A stretch of DNA of 64,000 nt, from contig NZ_CP014145.1 of assembly GCF_001542775.1 (NCBI RefSeq), positions 3,596,001 to 3,660,000 of the forward strand. Direction: 5' to 3'. Both the position numbers and the translations under genes were made by a program. A model generated the notes under the pieces. It did no database searches. It had not been told where the DNA came from and worked only from the letters and a program-made list of their open reading frames with translations. Below are positions 43,001 to 51,547 of the stretch, in pieces (within the stretch, counting starts at the first letter, position 1; every line of letters begins with the position of its first letter). This stretch comes from Microterricola viridarii. Its GTDB lineage: Bacteria; Actinomycetota; Actinomycetes; Actinomycetales; Microbacteriaceae.

Positions 43001-43165
43001 ATCGGCGGACTCGTCTCGTCGACGGCGCTGACGCTCGTCGTGCTGCCGGTGCTGTACTCGCTGGTCGAGGGCGGCCGCGAGAAGCGCAAACTGCGCAAGG
43101 CGGCGGCCGCGGAGGATGCCGGCCCCGCGGCCGAGCCGGAGCCCGCGCCGGCTCCGGCTGGCTGA
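40001..43165 (+). CDS. RND-superfamily exporter (AcrB/HAE1-like)
   Basis: A 1054-residue transporter with the RND plan: helix 1, a large extracytoplasmic loop, helices 2-6 (from about residue 340), a second loop and helices 8-12 (from about residue 865). Landmarks are SYPGASPDVVNTDVSTPIE, GRVVDDSIVVIENIKRHL with the essential acidic pair in helix 4, and GIVVTNAIVLIDLVNQYRDRG. The C-terminus is Ala/Pro/Glu-rich. In a Gram-positive cell it acts without an outer-membrane channel. Substrate unknown; possibly drugs or lipids. No local regulator gene. Confidence 0.9.
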   Translation: MHLLAALSMKNRALIALITVVVMIFGGLALTSLKQELAPSIAFPQLAIMTSYPGASPDVVNTDVSTPIETAIQGITGLESTSTSSETGVSIVNASFTYGTDLAFAEQKLLSAINRISKELPSGADPQVLALSLDDFPVIQVAVTGATDVSALSDEISRTTLGELQDIKGVREASIVGKVGQRVTITPNPAELAARGLTVTAITDALSQNGVLLPGGSITENDKTFSVQTGSRITSIDELAALPVLGATTGGFEPQLTTISEVASVALEDNPTTSISRVNGQSALTIAITKLPAANTVEVSTAVRDMLPSLQSSLDRTNPGATFTVVFDQAPFIEQSIESLAVEGALGLLFAVLVILLFLLSVRATLVTAISIPTSVMITFIGLQAADYTLNILTLGALTIAIGRVVDDSIVVIENIKRHLVAGPDKAATIVKAVKEVAGAITASTITTVAVFVPIALVEGVTGELFRPFSLTVTIALLASLLVALTIVPVLAYWLLKPSQAHKHSGMSTEALAEETGIDELEHPSRLQKGYLPIIRWTLNHGVATLLVAVLILGGTIALLPLMKTNFLGDSGQNTFQVSQELPVGTSLAALDTASTGVEKTLRETDGVEIVQTSIGGGTGLQAVFGGGSSSITYSITTADGSDNAAIQASVRTELDKLKDVGTITIASSSGFGASSDIEVDITASSAADLQQATDTIQAAVKKLDSVSQTSSNLSESRTYIGVQVDRDAAAQAGYSEVALGSVVSQAMQPRQAGTVVIDENTLTIYIASENPPATIEALAALEVQTVAGPVQLDSLATVAQVEGPASITTVRGLRSATVTATPNSDDLGTASAEVSQAVKAADIPAGTTASIGGVTADQADAFSQLGLALLVAILIVYMVMVATFRSLLQPLLLLVSVPFAATGAIALQVISGVPLGVASLIGVLMLIGIVVTNAIVLIDLVNQYRDRGMTVRDALEHGSSRRLRPILMTALATIFALLPMALGITGHGGFISQPLALVVIGGLVSSTALTLVVLPVLYSLVEGGREKRKLRKAAAAEDAGPAAEPEPAPAPAG

Positions 43166-43315
43166 GCCGGCCCCGCTGGGTGAGCCGGCCCGCGCTGGGT
43201 GCGCTTGCCCCCGCTGGCTGAGCCGGCCCCCGCTGGTTGAGCCGGCCCCCGCTGGTTGAGCCTGTCGAAACCCCCGAGTAGCCCCGTTGGCTCGAGGGCG
43301 CTTGCGACCCAAGCC
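43166..43315. repeat. Degenerate family A units and a family B copy
   Basis: GCTGGTTGAGCCGGCCCC-like units repeat at about 20-25 base spacing from 43190 to 43260. A TTGAGCCTGTCGAAAC A-half and a diverged B element at 43286-43315 follow. No gene is seen in the 206-base gap. Confidence 0.6.
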
Positions 43316-43371
43316 CTGGCAGTTCGTCGCGCAGTCCGCCGCGACATCCGCAGGACGGCGATACTGAGAGC

Positions 43372-44040
43372 ATGACGGACTTCGACAAGGACTACTGGGA
43401 ACGGAAGCACCAGGACGAGAGCCACACGAGCGCGGCGTCCGGCACCCTCGACACCGTGCCGCATCCGTACCTCGCGACCGAGACCGCCGGCCTGACCCCC
43501 GGCACGGCGCTGGATGCCGGCTGCGGCACCGGTGCGGAGGTGGTCTGGCTGGCCGACCACGGCTGGCAGGTCACCGGCGCCGACATCTCGTCCACCGCCC
43601 TCGCCCGGGCGGCGGCGCGCGCTGCCGACGCCGGCCTCTCAGACAAGGTGAGCTGGGTCGAGGCTGACCTGACCACATGGGAGCCGGAGCACCAGTTCGA
43701 CCTGGTCGCCAGCAGCTACGCGCACCCGACCATCGCGCAGCTCGATTTCTATGAACGCATCGCGCGCTGGGTCGCCCCCGGCGGCACGCTGCTGCTCGTC
43801 GGCCACCTGCACGACTCCTCTGGGCAGCAGCACGAGCACGGGCACGAGCACGAGCACGAGCACGGCCACGGCCACCGCCCGCCCGCCGAGGCCACCGTCA
43901 CCCTCGACGATATCCGGGGGCGCTTCGCGTCGGCCGGCTGGCAGGTGGAGACGGCCGAGGAACATGACCGCACGCTCACCAGCCCCGGCGGCCAGCAGGT
44001 CTCGCTGCGCGACGTCGTGGTGCGCGCCACCCGGGCCTGA
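43372..44040 (+). CDS. Class I SAM-dependent methyltransferase with His-rich insert
   Basis: A 222-residue methyltransferase. The N-terminus [10 protein letters not shown] and the SAM motif [20 protein letters not shown] (first 20) resemble thiopurine/tellurite-type small-molecule methyltransferases. An insert of about 18 residues rich in His and Glu ([16 protein letters not shown]) follows strand 5, before the C-terminal beta hairpin. The insert comes from a short DNA repeat (GAGCACGGGCAC-type units) and could bind metal ions. Start ATG 43372. Its substrate is unknown. Confidence 0.82.
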   Translation: MTDFDKDYWERKHQDESHTSAASGTLDTVPHPYLATETAGLTPGTALDAGCGTGAEVVWLADHGWQVTGADISSTALARAAARAADAGLSDKVSWVEADLTTWEPEHQFDLVASSYAHPTIAQLDFYERIARWVAPGGTLLLVGHLHDSSGQQHEHGHEHEHEHGHGHRPPAEATVTLDDIRGRFASAGWQVETAEEHDRTLTSPGGQQVSLRDVVVRATRA

Positions 44041-44090
44041 CTCCACTTCCGGCACTCGCGCCGCATCCGTCACAGCGCAATACTGGGAGT

Positions 44091-45044
44091 ATGACGCTCA
44101 CTCGCGGAACCAAGCTCACCGTTGTCGGAGCCGGAAGCGTCGGGTCGTCGCTGGCCTACGCCGCGCTCATCCGAAACTCGGCCCGCGAGGTCGTGCTCTA
44201 CGACATCGCCACGGCCAAGGTCGAGGCCGAGGTGCTCGACCTCGCGCACGGTACCCCTTTCGCCGGGCCGTCGAGCATCAGCGGCGGCAGCGACATCGAC
44301 CTCACGGCCGACTCGGATGTGGTCGTCATCACCGCGGGCGCAAAGCAGCAGCCGGGGCAGACCCGGCTCGAACTGGCCGGCGTCAACGTGCGCATCCTTG
44401 AGGCGATGCTGCCCCAGCTGGTCGCGCTGTCGCCGAACGCCGTGTTCATCCTCGTCACGAACCCCTGCGACGTGCTGACGGCCGTGGCCGAACGCATCAC
44501 CGACCTGCCGAAGGGGCGCATCTTCAGCTCGGGCACCGTGCTGGACTCCGCCCGGCTGCGCTGGCTCGTCGCCGAGGCGGCCGGCGTGGCCCCGCAGAGC
44601 GTGCACACGCTCATCGTCGGCGAGCACGGCGACACCGAGTTCCCGCTCTGGTCGGCGGCGACGATCGGCCAGACGCCGCTGAGCGCCTGGACGGATGCCG
44701 ACGGCACCGCGCTGTTCCCTCGGGAACGCCTCGAGACGCTCACCCACGACGTCGTCAACGCCGCGTACAAGATCATCGAGGGCAAGGGCGCCACCAACTA
44801 CGCGATCGGCCTCTCCGGCGCCCGTATCGTCGAGGCGGTGCTGCGCGACGAGCGCAGCATCCTGCCCGTCTCCAGCGTGTTGCACGGCTACCGCGGCATC
44901 GACGGGGTGGCGCTCAGCCTGCCGTCGATCGTTGGCGCCGGCGGGGTGCAGCGGGTGCTCGACGTCGCGTTCGATGCCCGCGAGGAGGAGCTGCTGCACC
45001 ATTCCGCCGAAGCGCTGCGCCGCTCGATCGAGCTGTTCGCGTAG
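44091..45044 (+). CDS. ldh: L-lactate dehydrogenase
   Basis: A 317-residue NAD-dependent dehydrogenase. NAD motif [33 protein letters not shown]; substrate loop [14 protein letters not shown] with the catalytic-loop Gln-x-x-Gly-x-x-Arg; [12 protein letters not shown]; catalytic His in [12 protein letters not shown]. The Gln in the loop position supports lactate rather than malate specificity. Start ATG 44091. A Nudix gene begins 9 bases after the stop, possibly co-transcribed. Confidence 0.93.
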   Translation: MTLTRGTKLTVVGAGSVGSSLAYAALIRNSAREVVLYDIATAKVEAEVLDLAHGTPFAGPSSISGGSDIDLTADSDVVVITAGAKQQPGQTRLELAGVNVRILEAMLPQLVALSPNAVFILVTNPCDVLTAVAERITDLPKGRIFSSGTVLDSARLRWLVAEAAGVAPQSVHTLIVGEHGDTEFPLWSAATIGQTPLSAWTDADGTALFPRERLETLTHDVVNAAYKIIEGKGATNYAIGLSGARIVEAVLRDERSILPVSSVLHGYRGIDGVALSLPSIVGAGGVQRVLDVAFDAREEELLHHSAEALRRSIELFA

Positions 45045-45052
45045 GCCGAATC

Positions 45053-45586
45053 ATGGCCACCCCCGACTTCGTTCTCGCCCTGCGCGAGAAGATCGGCACC
45101 GCCCCGCTCTGGCTGAGCGGGGCGACCGCCGTCGTGCTGCGCGCGAGGTCGGCATCCGACAGCGCGGCGTCCGGCAGCGCGGCATCCGACAGTGCGGCGT
45201 CCGGCAGCCACGAGGTGCTGCTCGTGCGCCGTGCCGACAACGGCGCCTGGACACCCGTCACCGGAATCATCGACCCGGGGGAGGAGCCGGCGGATGCCGC
45301 TGCCCGCGAGGTGCTCGAGGAGGCCGGCGTCGTCGCCGAGGTGGAGCGCCTCGCCTGGGTGCAGTCGCTGCCGGAGCGCGCCTACGTCAACGGTGACCGG
45401 GCCGCCTACCTCGATCTGGTCTTCCGTTGCCGCTGGGTGAGCGGGCAGCCGCACCCGGCGGACGGCGAGAACACCGACGCGGCCTGGTTCCCACTCGACG
45501 CACTGCCGGAGATGTCGCCGAACATGCGCGAGCGCATCGCCGAGGCGCTGAAGCCGGCCGGCCCCACTCGTTTCAACCGTACCTAG
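45053..45586 (+). CDS. Nudix hydrolase
   Basis: A 177-residue pyrophosphohydrolase. The Nudix box G-x5-E-x7-REVLEEAGV is seen as GIIDPGEEPADAAAREVLEE followed by AGV, with catalytic glutamates present. An Ala/Ser/Asp-rich insert (SASDSAASGSAASDSAASGS) at about residues 33-52 derives from a 27- to 30-bp DNA repeat and interrupts the first strands. Start ATG 45053. Substrate (nucleotide sugar, NAD or other diphosphate) cannot be told. Confidence 0.88.
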   Translation: MATPDFVLALREKIGTAPLWLSGATAVVLRARSASDSAASGSAASDSAASGSHEVLLVRRADNGAWTPVTGIIDPGEEPADAAAREVLEEAGVVAEVERLAWVQSLPERAYVNGDRAAYLDLVFRCRWVSGQPHPADGENTDAAWFPLDALPEMSPNMRERIAEALKPAGPTRFNRT

Positions 45587-45630
45587 CGCGACCGACCGGC
45601 CCAGCGACCGAAGTACTCACGGAGGCACCG

Positions 45631-46626
45631 ATGCGGATTCTGATTTTGGGCGGCACGGCCTGGCTCGGCCGAGAGATCGCCGGACAGGCGCTGGCGCGGG
45701 GGTACGGGGTCACCTGCCTGGCCCGCGGCGAATCCGGCGACGTTCCGGTCGGTGCAGAGCTCATCGCAGTCGATCGCGCGAGCCCCGACGCCTACGCGGA
45801 TGCCGCGCACCGGCAGTGGGACGCCGTGGTCGAGCTCTCCTGGCAGCCGGGTTTCGCGCGTGCCGCCCTCTCCGAGCTCGGCGGCCGGGCCGACCACTGG
45901 ACGCTCATCTCGTCGACCAGCGTCTATGCCGCGGCCGACCAGATCGATGCGGACGAGTCGGCCGAGCTGTTCGCCCCCTTCGTCGGCGATCGCGCGACGA
46001 AGGCCGACTACGGCAGCGCCAAGGCGGCCGTCGAGCTCGCCTCCCGCGCCGCGCGGGGCGACACGTTGTTCGTCGTGCGGCCGGGTGTGATCGGCGGCCC
46101 CGGCGATGAGAGCGGGCGCAGCGGCGCCTGGGTGGCCCGCGCGGCCCGGGCGCCGGAGCAACCGATGCTGGTCGCCGCCGAGTCGGCGACGCCGACCCAG
46201 ATCGTCGACGTGCGCGACCTCGCCACGTTCGTGCTCGACTCGGCAGAGCGCGGTGCTCTCGGCACAGTCAATACGGTGGGCCCGATCGTGCCGCTCGGCG
46301 AGTGGGTCGAACTCAGCCGGCGCGTCGGCGGGCACGAGGCGGAGACGATCGCCGCGCCATCCGCGTGGCTCCTGGCCCAGGGCGTCGAGGAGTTCATGGG
46401 CGAGGAGTCGGTGGCCCTCTGGCTGGCCGACCCCGACTTCGCCGGGTTCTCCGCCCGCTCCGGCCGGGCTGCGGTCGCCGCGGGGCTGCGCCATCGCCCC
46501 CGCGCTGAGTTGGTGGCCGATGTGCTGCGCTGGGAGCACCAGCGCGGGCTGGACCGCCCGCGGGGCGCCGGGCTGAGCGCCGCGCGCGAGGCCGAACTGC
46601 TGAAGCTCCTCGCCCGAGAGCCCTAA
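45631..46626 (+). CDS. NAD-dependent epimerase/dehydratase family protein
   Basis: A 331-residue extended short-chain dehydrogenase. N-terminal NAD motif ILILGGTAWLGREIAGQAL. The active-site region TLISSTSVYAAADQ is followed by the YGSAKAAVE motif, which keeps Tyr and Lys. FVVRPGVIGGPGDESGR is typical for reductase or epimerase members close to isoflavone-reductase-like and nucleotide-sugar proteins. ATG 45631 follows GGAGG at 9-bp spacing. Substrate not deducible. Confidence 0.85.
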   Translation: MRILILGGTAWLGREIAGQALARGYGVTCLARGESGDVPVGAELIAVDRASPDAYADAAHRQWDAVVELSWQPGFARAALSELGGRADHWTLISSTSVYAAADQIDADESAELFAPFVGDRATKADYGSAKAAVELASRAARGDTLFVVRPGVIGGPGDESGRSGAWVARAARAPEQPMLVAAESATPTQIVDVRDLATFVLDSAERGALGTVNTVGPIVPLGEWVELSRRVGGHEAETIAAPSAWLLAQGVEEFMGEESVALWLADPDFAGFSARSGRAAVAAGLRHRPRAELVADVLRWEHQRGLDRPRGAGLSAAREAELLKLLAREP

Positions 46627-46730
46627 GCCTGCCCTCGCCCGCCCCGTCGCCGCATCGACTCGCAGAGCATGCGCCACGAATCGGCGGTTGGAGCCTTCTC
46701 TGATGAGTCGATGACGGGCGCAGGGCAGGC
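46627..46730. other. 104-nt imperfect hairpin in an intergenic gap
   Basis: GCCTGCCCTCGCCC (46627-46640) pairs with GGGCGCAGGGCAGGC (46716-46730, one bulge). Nested inside, CATCGACTC (46653-46661) pairs with GAGTCGATG (46705-46713) and CAGAG (46663) with CTCTG (46698). It may be a terminator, a structured RNA or a repeat element. It starts right at the stop codon of the epimerase gene. Confidence 0.5.
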
Positions 46731-46801
46731 GTCTGGCCGCACAGACAGCCCGGGCCGCGGATGCCTGTCGCGCCGGCATTCGGATTGCTAACGTCGAGGC
46801 T

Positions 46802-47758
46802 GTGACGCCGACGACACCGTACCCCTCCGTTTCCGCCAACCTGCCGCACGACCCGCTCTGGCCGCGGCTCGGCGGCTGGCCCGCTCCGGAATCGCTGATG
46901 CCCGGCGCACACATCGACCTGGCCCTGATCGGGTTGCCGGCCTGGCGCACCTCACTCTCCACCACGAACGCGGGGGAGACCCCGGACGCGATCCGCGCCG
47001 TGCTGCCGCGCTACTCCGACGCGCTGATCGCCGACCGCGGTGTGCGCGGCGACATCCGCAGCCTGGCCGATCTGACGATCGTCGACCTCGGCAACGTGCA
47101 CGAACCCGACGGGCCGGAGGGCGAGAAGCGGGCGCTCGCCGCTGTCGCGCGGGCCGCCGGCCTGGCCGACATGGTGGTCGCCCTCGGCGGCGACAACTCG
47201 GTGACCGTCGCCTCGGCGCTGGGTGTGTGGGGCGAGGCGCTGCCGAGCGCCGGGCTGATCACCCTGGACGCCCACTACGACCTGCGCGACGGCGTGAACA
47301 ACGGCTCGCCCGTGCGGCGGCTCGTCGAGGCGGGCCTGGACGGCGGCCGGATCGTGCAGATCGGCATCGCCGACTTCGCGAACTCCCGGCGCTACGCCGA
47401 GCGCGCGCGCGACTACGGCATCACTGTCGTGCACCGCGACGAGCTGCACCGTCGCCCGATGGCCGACGTCATGGCCGAGGCGCTCGACATCGCCGGCTCG
47501 GCGGGTGGCCCGGTGCACGTCGACCTGGACGTGGACGTCTGCGACCGCTCTGTCGCGCCGGGCTGCCCGGCATCCGTGCCCGGTGGAATCTCGGCCTACG
47601 AGCTGCGCCAGGCCGCGCGCACTGCCGGTGCTGACCCGCGGGTGCGCTCCGTCGACATCGCCGAGGTCGACGCGACGGCGGATGCCGCGGACGGCCGCAC
47701 CGTGCGCTTGGCCGCCCTCTGCGTGCTCGAGGTCGCCGCCGGGCTCGCCCTGCGCTGA
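46802..47758 (+). CDS. Ureohydrolase (arginase/agmatinase/formiminoglutamase family)
   Basis: A 318-residue binuclear-manganese hydrolase. Metal motifs are visible in order: VVALGGDNSVTVASAL (family GGDHS with Asn for His), ITLDAHYDLRDG (DAHxD), and VHVDLDVDVCDRSVAPG (DxDxxD). PGGISAYEL is also family-typical. The GGDN variant is more usual in formiminoglutamase-like members than in agmatinases. No hut genes are adjacent, so the substrate is open. Start GTG 46802. Confidence 0.87.
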   Translation: MTPTTPYPSVSANLPHDPLWPRLGGWPAPESLMPGAHIDLALIGLPAWRTSLSTTNAGETPDAIRAVLPRYSDALIADRGVRGDIRSLADLTIVDLGNVHEPDGPEGEKRALAAVARAAGLADMVVALGGDNSVTVASALGVWGEALPSAGLITLDAHYDLRDGVNNGSPVRRLVEAGLDGGRIVQIGIADFANSRRYAERARDYGITVVHRDELHRRPMADVMAEALDIAGSAGGPVHVDLDVDVCDRSVAPGCPASVPGGISAYELRQAARTAGADPRVRSVDIAEVDATADAADGRTVRLAALCVLEVAAGLALR

Positions 47759-47791
47759 GGCTCGCGCTTCTCGGATAGGCTGACGACCGCC

Positions 47792-47808
47792 GAAGACATG
47801 TGGTCTTC
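47792..47808. promoter_or_regulatory. Inverted repeat upstream of lacI
   Basis: GAAGAC-ATGTG-GTCTTC lies 26 bases before the LacI start and 33 bases after the ureohydrolase stop. It could be an autoregulatory operator or a weak terminator. It does not match the TGAAC palindromes near 51420 and 51550. Confidence 0.35.
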
Positions 47809-47834
47809 AGGCCGCATCCATCTGGAGGGACCCC

Positions 47835-48848
47835 ATGACCCGGCGAGCGACAATCCGTGAGGTTGCCCGGCTCGCTGACGTCTCACTGGGCACGATCTCG
47901 AACTACCTCAACGACAACAAGCCGATCGCACCAGAGACGCGCGAGCGCATCGAGTCGGCGATCGCGCAGTTGGGGTTCATCCCGAACGCCGGAGTGCGCG
48001 TCATGCGCGGTGGGCGCAGCCACGCGATCGCCTTCCTCATCCCCGATTCGGGCAACCCGTTCCTTGCGGAGGTCGCTCGCGGAATCGAGGACGTCGCCAT
48101 CGGCGCCGGGCACGTTGTCGTGACCTGCAACACCGACGGGGACCCGGAACGTGAGGAACACTACGCGCGCGCCTTGTCGGAGATGCGCGTTGTCGGCGCC
48201 GTCGCGATGGCGATGAGCGCGAGCGAGACCGCGCTCCGCCGGCTCGAGACCAGCGGTGCCCCCGTCGTGATCCTCGGTGGTGGCAGCCACGGCTTCGGGT
48301 TCCCGGGGATCGACGTTGAGAACACGCATGGCGGGTACATCGCGATGCGCCATTTGCTCTCGCTGGGCCATCGAGACGTTGTATTCGTCGGCGGCCCCGG
48401 CGCCGAACCGCAGATCGAAGACCGCTTCCTGGGGGCCCTGCGCGCGCTTGATGAGGCCGGTGTCGAGCGTTCCAGGCTCCGCCGGGTGAATGCGACGGGC
48501 AACACGACGGCTGCCCGCCGCGAGGCTGCCGAGCGAATCGTCGATGAGATTCCCGATGCAACCGCGGCGTTCTGCGCCAACGACATGATCGCGCTCACCC
48601 TGGAGTCGGTGCTGCTCCACCGGGGAGTCGCCGTGCCGGGGCAGTTTGCGATCGTGGGCTACGACGATATCGAGAGCGCGGAGCTCGCGCCCGTTCCCCT
48701 GACGACGATTCGCCAGCCGCAGTACGACCTCGGTCGTGCCGCCGCTGAGCTGGTGCTGGAACTCGCCTCCGGTGACAGCGCGGCCGGCCGCACCCGTTCG
48801 TTCGAGCCGGAGCTCGTTGTGCGGGGATCCACGGTCCCGCAGCTGTGA
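47835..48848 (+). CDS. LacI family transcriptional regulator of the glycan locus
   Basis: A 337-residue regulator. Helix-turn-helix at the N-terminus is TIREVARLADVSLGTISNYL with hinge ANVGV-like NAGVRVMRGGRSHAIAF. The PBP-like effector domain ends GYDDIESAELAPVPLTTIRQ. Start ATG 47835 with GGAGGG upstream. It stands convergent to the beta-helix glycosidase and is the only regulator in the locus, so the TGAAC-type palindromes in the divergent promoter 2.6 kb away are its likely targets. Confidence 0.93.
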   Translation: MTRRATIREVARLADVSLGTISNYLNDNKPIAPETRERIESAIAQLGFIPNAGVRVMRGGRSHAIAFLIPDSGNPFLAEVARGIEDVAIGAGHVVVTCNTDGDPEREEHYARALSEMRVVGAVAMAMSASETALRRLETSGAPVVILGGGSHGFGFPGIDVENTHGGYIAMRHLLSLGHRDVVFVGGPGAEPQIEDRFLGALRALDEAGVERSRLRRVNATGNTTAARREAAERIVDEIPDATAAFCANDMIALTLESVLLHRGVAVPGQFAIVGYDDIESAELAPVPLTTIRQPQYDLGRAAAELVLELASGDSAAGRTRSFEPELVVRGSTVPQL

Positions 48849-48861
48849 AGCGGGGACGAGA

Positions 48862-48879
48862 GCGGGGCAACCGCCCCGC
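48862..48879. terminator. Short convergent terminator hairpin
   Basis: GCGGGGC-AACC-GCCCCGC sits between the convergent lacI and glycosidase genes. The stem is perfect but there is no T-run. Confidence 0.55.
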
Positions 48880-48892
48880 CCTCACCCTCCGC

Positions 48893-51376
48893 CTAGCCGG
48901 GGATCACGCTCACGCGGTCGATGAACGCGGTCCTGTCGGCATCCGTTGTGCCCTCGAACCCGATCGTGTGGGTTCCTCCGCCTTGCGTGATGGGCGGTGT
49001 GGTGAACTCCACGTAGCTGGTACTTCCTGGGGTGTAGCTTCCGAGAAGGACGTTGTCGAACGTCACCTTGACGGTCTGCGGTGCCGCGTCGCCGGGGCGG
49101 GCCGCGAGTGAGAAGCGCACGCGGTACGAAGCCCCGACCGGCGCGCTTCCGAAACTCTGTTCAAGCCGGCCGCGCTTCTGCACGAACCCGACCTGGGAGC
49201 CGTCCGGTGCGTTTGCGGCTCCGTACAGGCCGACCCCGAACAGGCTGCCGTTGCTTGCGATACCCGCCTCGCGAAAGTAGGTCCATTCAGATCCGGAGGG
49301 TGTGTATTGGAACGATCCCGGCATGCTGGGCGCCTCGAAGCTCGTGTTGCGCAGCGACGACGGCGGCCCGGTGGGAATGTTCGTCCCGTTGACCTTGACG
49401 TCAGAAACGAGCCCAGAGATCGCGAAGTTTCCATTCGTCGGGTTGCTCACCGTTGCGCCGGCGCGCGTGTAGCCGGCGATCTGCACCCCGGTGATCGCCC
49501 CAGTTCCCGCAATCGTCGAGGCGCGCTCTCCGGTTCCGTTCACCTGGATGCCGGACAGTGTGACATTCGAGATCGTGCCGCCTCCTTCTCCCGCGAAGCG
49601 TTCGTCACTGCGCAACTGGAACACAACGGCCTTGGACGGGTCGCGGAACGAGTCGATTCGGATGTTGCTGAACGTGATGTTCGAGGTGTGGTTGTTGCCG
49701 TTGGGCCAGACCTTCATCACGCCGTTGAACTTGTCGAGGTCGTACACGCCCTGCTGGTTGAGCACATCACTGTTGCTCACAGTGATGTCACTGATTTCGG
49801 CGTTCGGCACAGTACCGAGACCGAACAGGAAGATGTGAGCGTCATCGCCCCAGAAGACGCTGTTCGTGAAGACATTCCGTCGCCCGGTGCCGTAGTGGTA
49901 CATCACGATGTTGTCGTCGGGCGTGCGGATGAAGACGCCGCTCACCAGCCCGTCGGAGGAGCCGCTGAAGTGGATGCCGTCGGCGTTCACCTCGTAGGCG
50001 AGGATGTTGATGTTCTTCACCTTCGGTCGGGTCGCAAAGTTCATCACGACGGTCCACATCGTCGGATCCAGGATCGTGATGCCTTCCACAGTGTTGTCAC
50101 TGCCTCCCGTGAGCCAGATCGATCCGGTGCGCACCTCTCCTTGCCCGGCGACGTCGTGGGTGAGCGTGCTCCCATCGAGGATGCCGCGACCTCGGATGGT
50201 GATGTTGCTGATTCCGTCGGATCCGAACGCGCCGTGTACGAGCGATCCGGGGGCGAGGTAGACGGTTGACGACTCGCGGATGAAGAACGTCTCTCCGGAG
50301 TGCCAATTGCCGTAGCCGCTTTCGGAGGCGTAGGCGCTCGTCGTGCTGCCGTCGGCGATCGTTGCGAAGTTGGGCATGGCGCCGGCGGCAGCGCGGCCCT
50401 GGGCAAGGTTGCCGGAGGAACCGGCGAAGGCCCGAAACTCGGACACCGCGTTGGAGAACTGGAACCCCGTTGCCGTGGCGCTGCCCAGCAGCTTCACACG
50501 GATGTAGCGGGCGGCGCGTGGTGTGAACGTATTCGTCACCTCACCGGTCTGGGTGTTGCTGCGCCCGTCGACGGCGAGGGTGTACGGATCGGACGCGGCG
50601 CGTTTGGTCTCGACCGTGTACTTGTTGGGGTACGCCGTCGGCGTCATGCCGATCCCGATCTGAAACGTGGATTGGGCCAGCTGGATGCGATCGAGGGGAT
50701 ACTCCGCACCCAGATCAAACTCCGCCCACATCCCACGGGGGAGGGTGTGCTCGCCTGCCGCGAAGTAGTAGGTGTCCTTTCCTTGCGGCAGCTGCAGCGG
50801 CGCCTCCTGCCCCGGTTGAACGGTGAAGACGTTCGCCGCGCTGGGATCAGGGGCGTTGACCTCGAGCGGATTGGTCAGCAGGTGGAGCGTTGCGCCCTCC
50901 CACGAGCCGTTGGCACGAAACACGAGTTTGCGTGGCGCATCCGTGTTCTGGGTGAGGGGGAACGTCACCGTGTTCGAGCTCTGGGTGCCAGCGATGGCGT
51001 AGGAGGATGGCCTGATCTCGTAGCTCGTGAGGGGAGCCGCGTTGTAGCTCACCCGCACGTCGATGGTTCCCGTGAAGTCGAAGTTCACCATGGACGCGTC
51101 GAAAGTGCTTCCGTCCTGGTGCCCCAGTTTGACCCGGTAGGTGAAAAGGTTCGTCCAACTGCTGGTGCCGCTGGCCCTGACCGCCACCGCGAAGTCGGGG
51201 TTGGACGCGGTGCCGCTTGGCGGCTGCCAGGTCTGGATCGTGCCGGTGTCGGCCCAGCTTCGCGTGGGCGCCGAGAGCGCGAAGGTCAGGGCTACGAGTG
51301 TGAGGGCAAGAACGCTCGCGAGTGTTCTGCGGGTCGTGAGCGCCCTGTGATGATGGGGTCGCGGTGTGAGGTGCAT
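48893..51376 (-). CDS. Secreted beta-helix glycosidase with discoidin domain
   Basis: An 827-residue exported protein. Signal peptide of about 42 residues, ending SAPTRSWA. Residues 45-190 form a beta-rich N-terminal domain. About 190-320 is an F5/8-type C (discoidin) region with YPLDRIQLAQSTFQIG and ARYIRVKLLG. The right-handed parallel beta-helix spans about 330-640: GRGILDGSTL, GSDNTVEGITILDPTMW, VNADGIHFSGSSDGLV and RTPDDNIVMYHYG, as in GH28 and related (GH49-like) enzymes. The DGI and DD positions are likely catalytic acids. The last 150 residues are a beta-sandwich CBM-like domain ending at the stop. Start ATG 51376. Substrate probably a branched plant or microbial polysaccharide. Confidence 0.85.
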   Translation of the reverse strand: MHLTPRPHHHRALTTRRTLASVLALTLVALTFALSAPTRSWADTGTIQTWQPPSGTASNPDFAVAVRASGTSSWTNLFTYRVKLGHQDGSTFDASMVNFDFTGTIDVRVSYNAAPLTSYEIRPSSYAIAGTQSSNTVTFPLTQNTDAPRKLVFRANGSWEGATLHLLTNPLEVNAPDPSAANVFTVQPGQEAPLQLPQGKDTYYFAAGEHTLPRGMWAEFDLGAEYPLDRIQLAQSTFQIGIGMTPTAYPNKYTVETKRAASDPYTLAVDGRSNTQTGEVTNTFTPRAARYIRVKLLGSATATGFQFSNAVSEFRAFAGSSGNLAQGRAAAGAMPNFATIADGSTTSAYASESGYGNWHSGETFFIRESSTVYLAPGSLVHGAFGSDGISNITIRGRGILDGSTLTHDVAGQGEVRTGSIWLTGGSDNTVEGITILDPTMWTVVMNFATRPKVKNINILAYEVNADGIHFSGSSDGLVSGVFIRTPDDNIVMYHYGTGRRNVFTNSVFWGDDAHIFLFGLGTVPNAEISDITVSNSDVLNQQGVYDLDKFNGVMKVWPNGNNHTSNITFSNIRIDSFRDPSKAVVFQLRSDERFAGEGGGTISNVTLSGIQVNGTGERASTIAGTGAITGVQIAGYTRAGATVSNPTNGNFAISGLVSDVKVNGTNIPTGPPSSLRNTSFEAPSMPGSFQYTPSGSEWTYFREAGIASNGSLFGVGLYGAANAPDGSQVGFVQKRGRLEQSFGSAPVGASYRVRFSLAARPGDAAPQTVKVTFDNVLLGSYTPGSTSYVEFTTPPITQGGGTHTIGFEGTTDADRTAFIDRVSVIPG

Positions 51377-51417
51377 GGCTTCCTTCTCGTCGTTGATGAA
51401 GAATGTTGATCGCTTGG

Positions 51418-51431
51418 GTGAACAAGTTCAA
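51418..51431. promoter_or_regulatory. LacI-type operator 1
   Basis: The core TGAAC-AA-GTTCA (51419-51430) is a perfect palindrome, 42 bases upstream of the glycosidase start codon on the minus strand. Confidence 0.7.
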
Positions 51432-51547
51432 TGGCGATACTGACATTGGCCGAGTGTTGCTGCAAGCCATAATTGGCGATTTTTCGGGCAAGTTGAGTCG
51501 AATAGAAACCGCTTCTTGTGCGAATGCGTGTCGATGTGCAATGCTCA

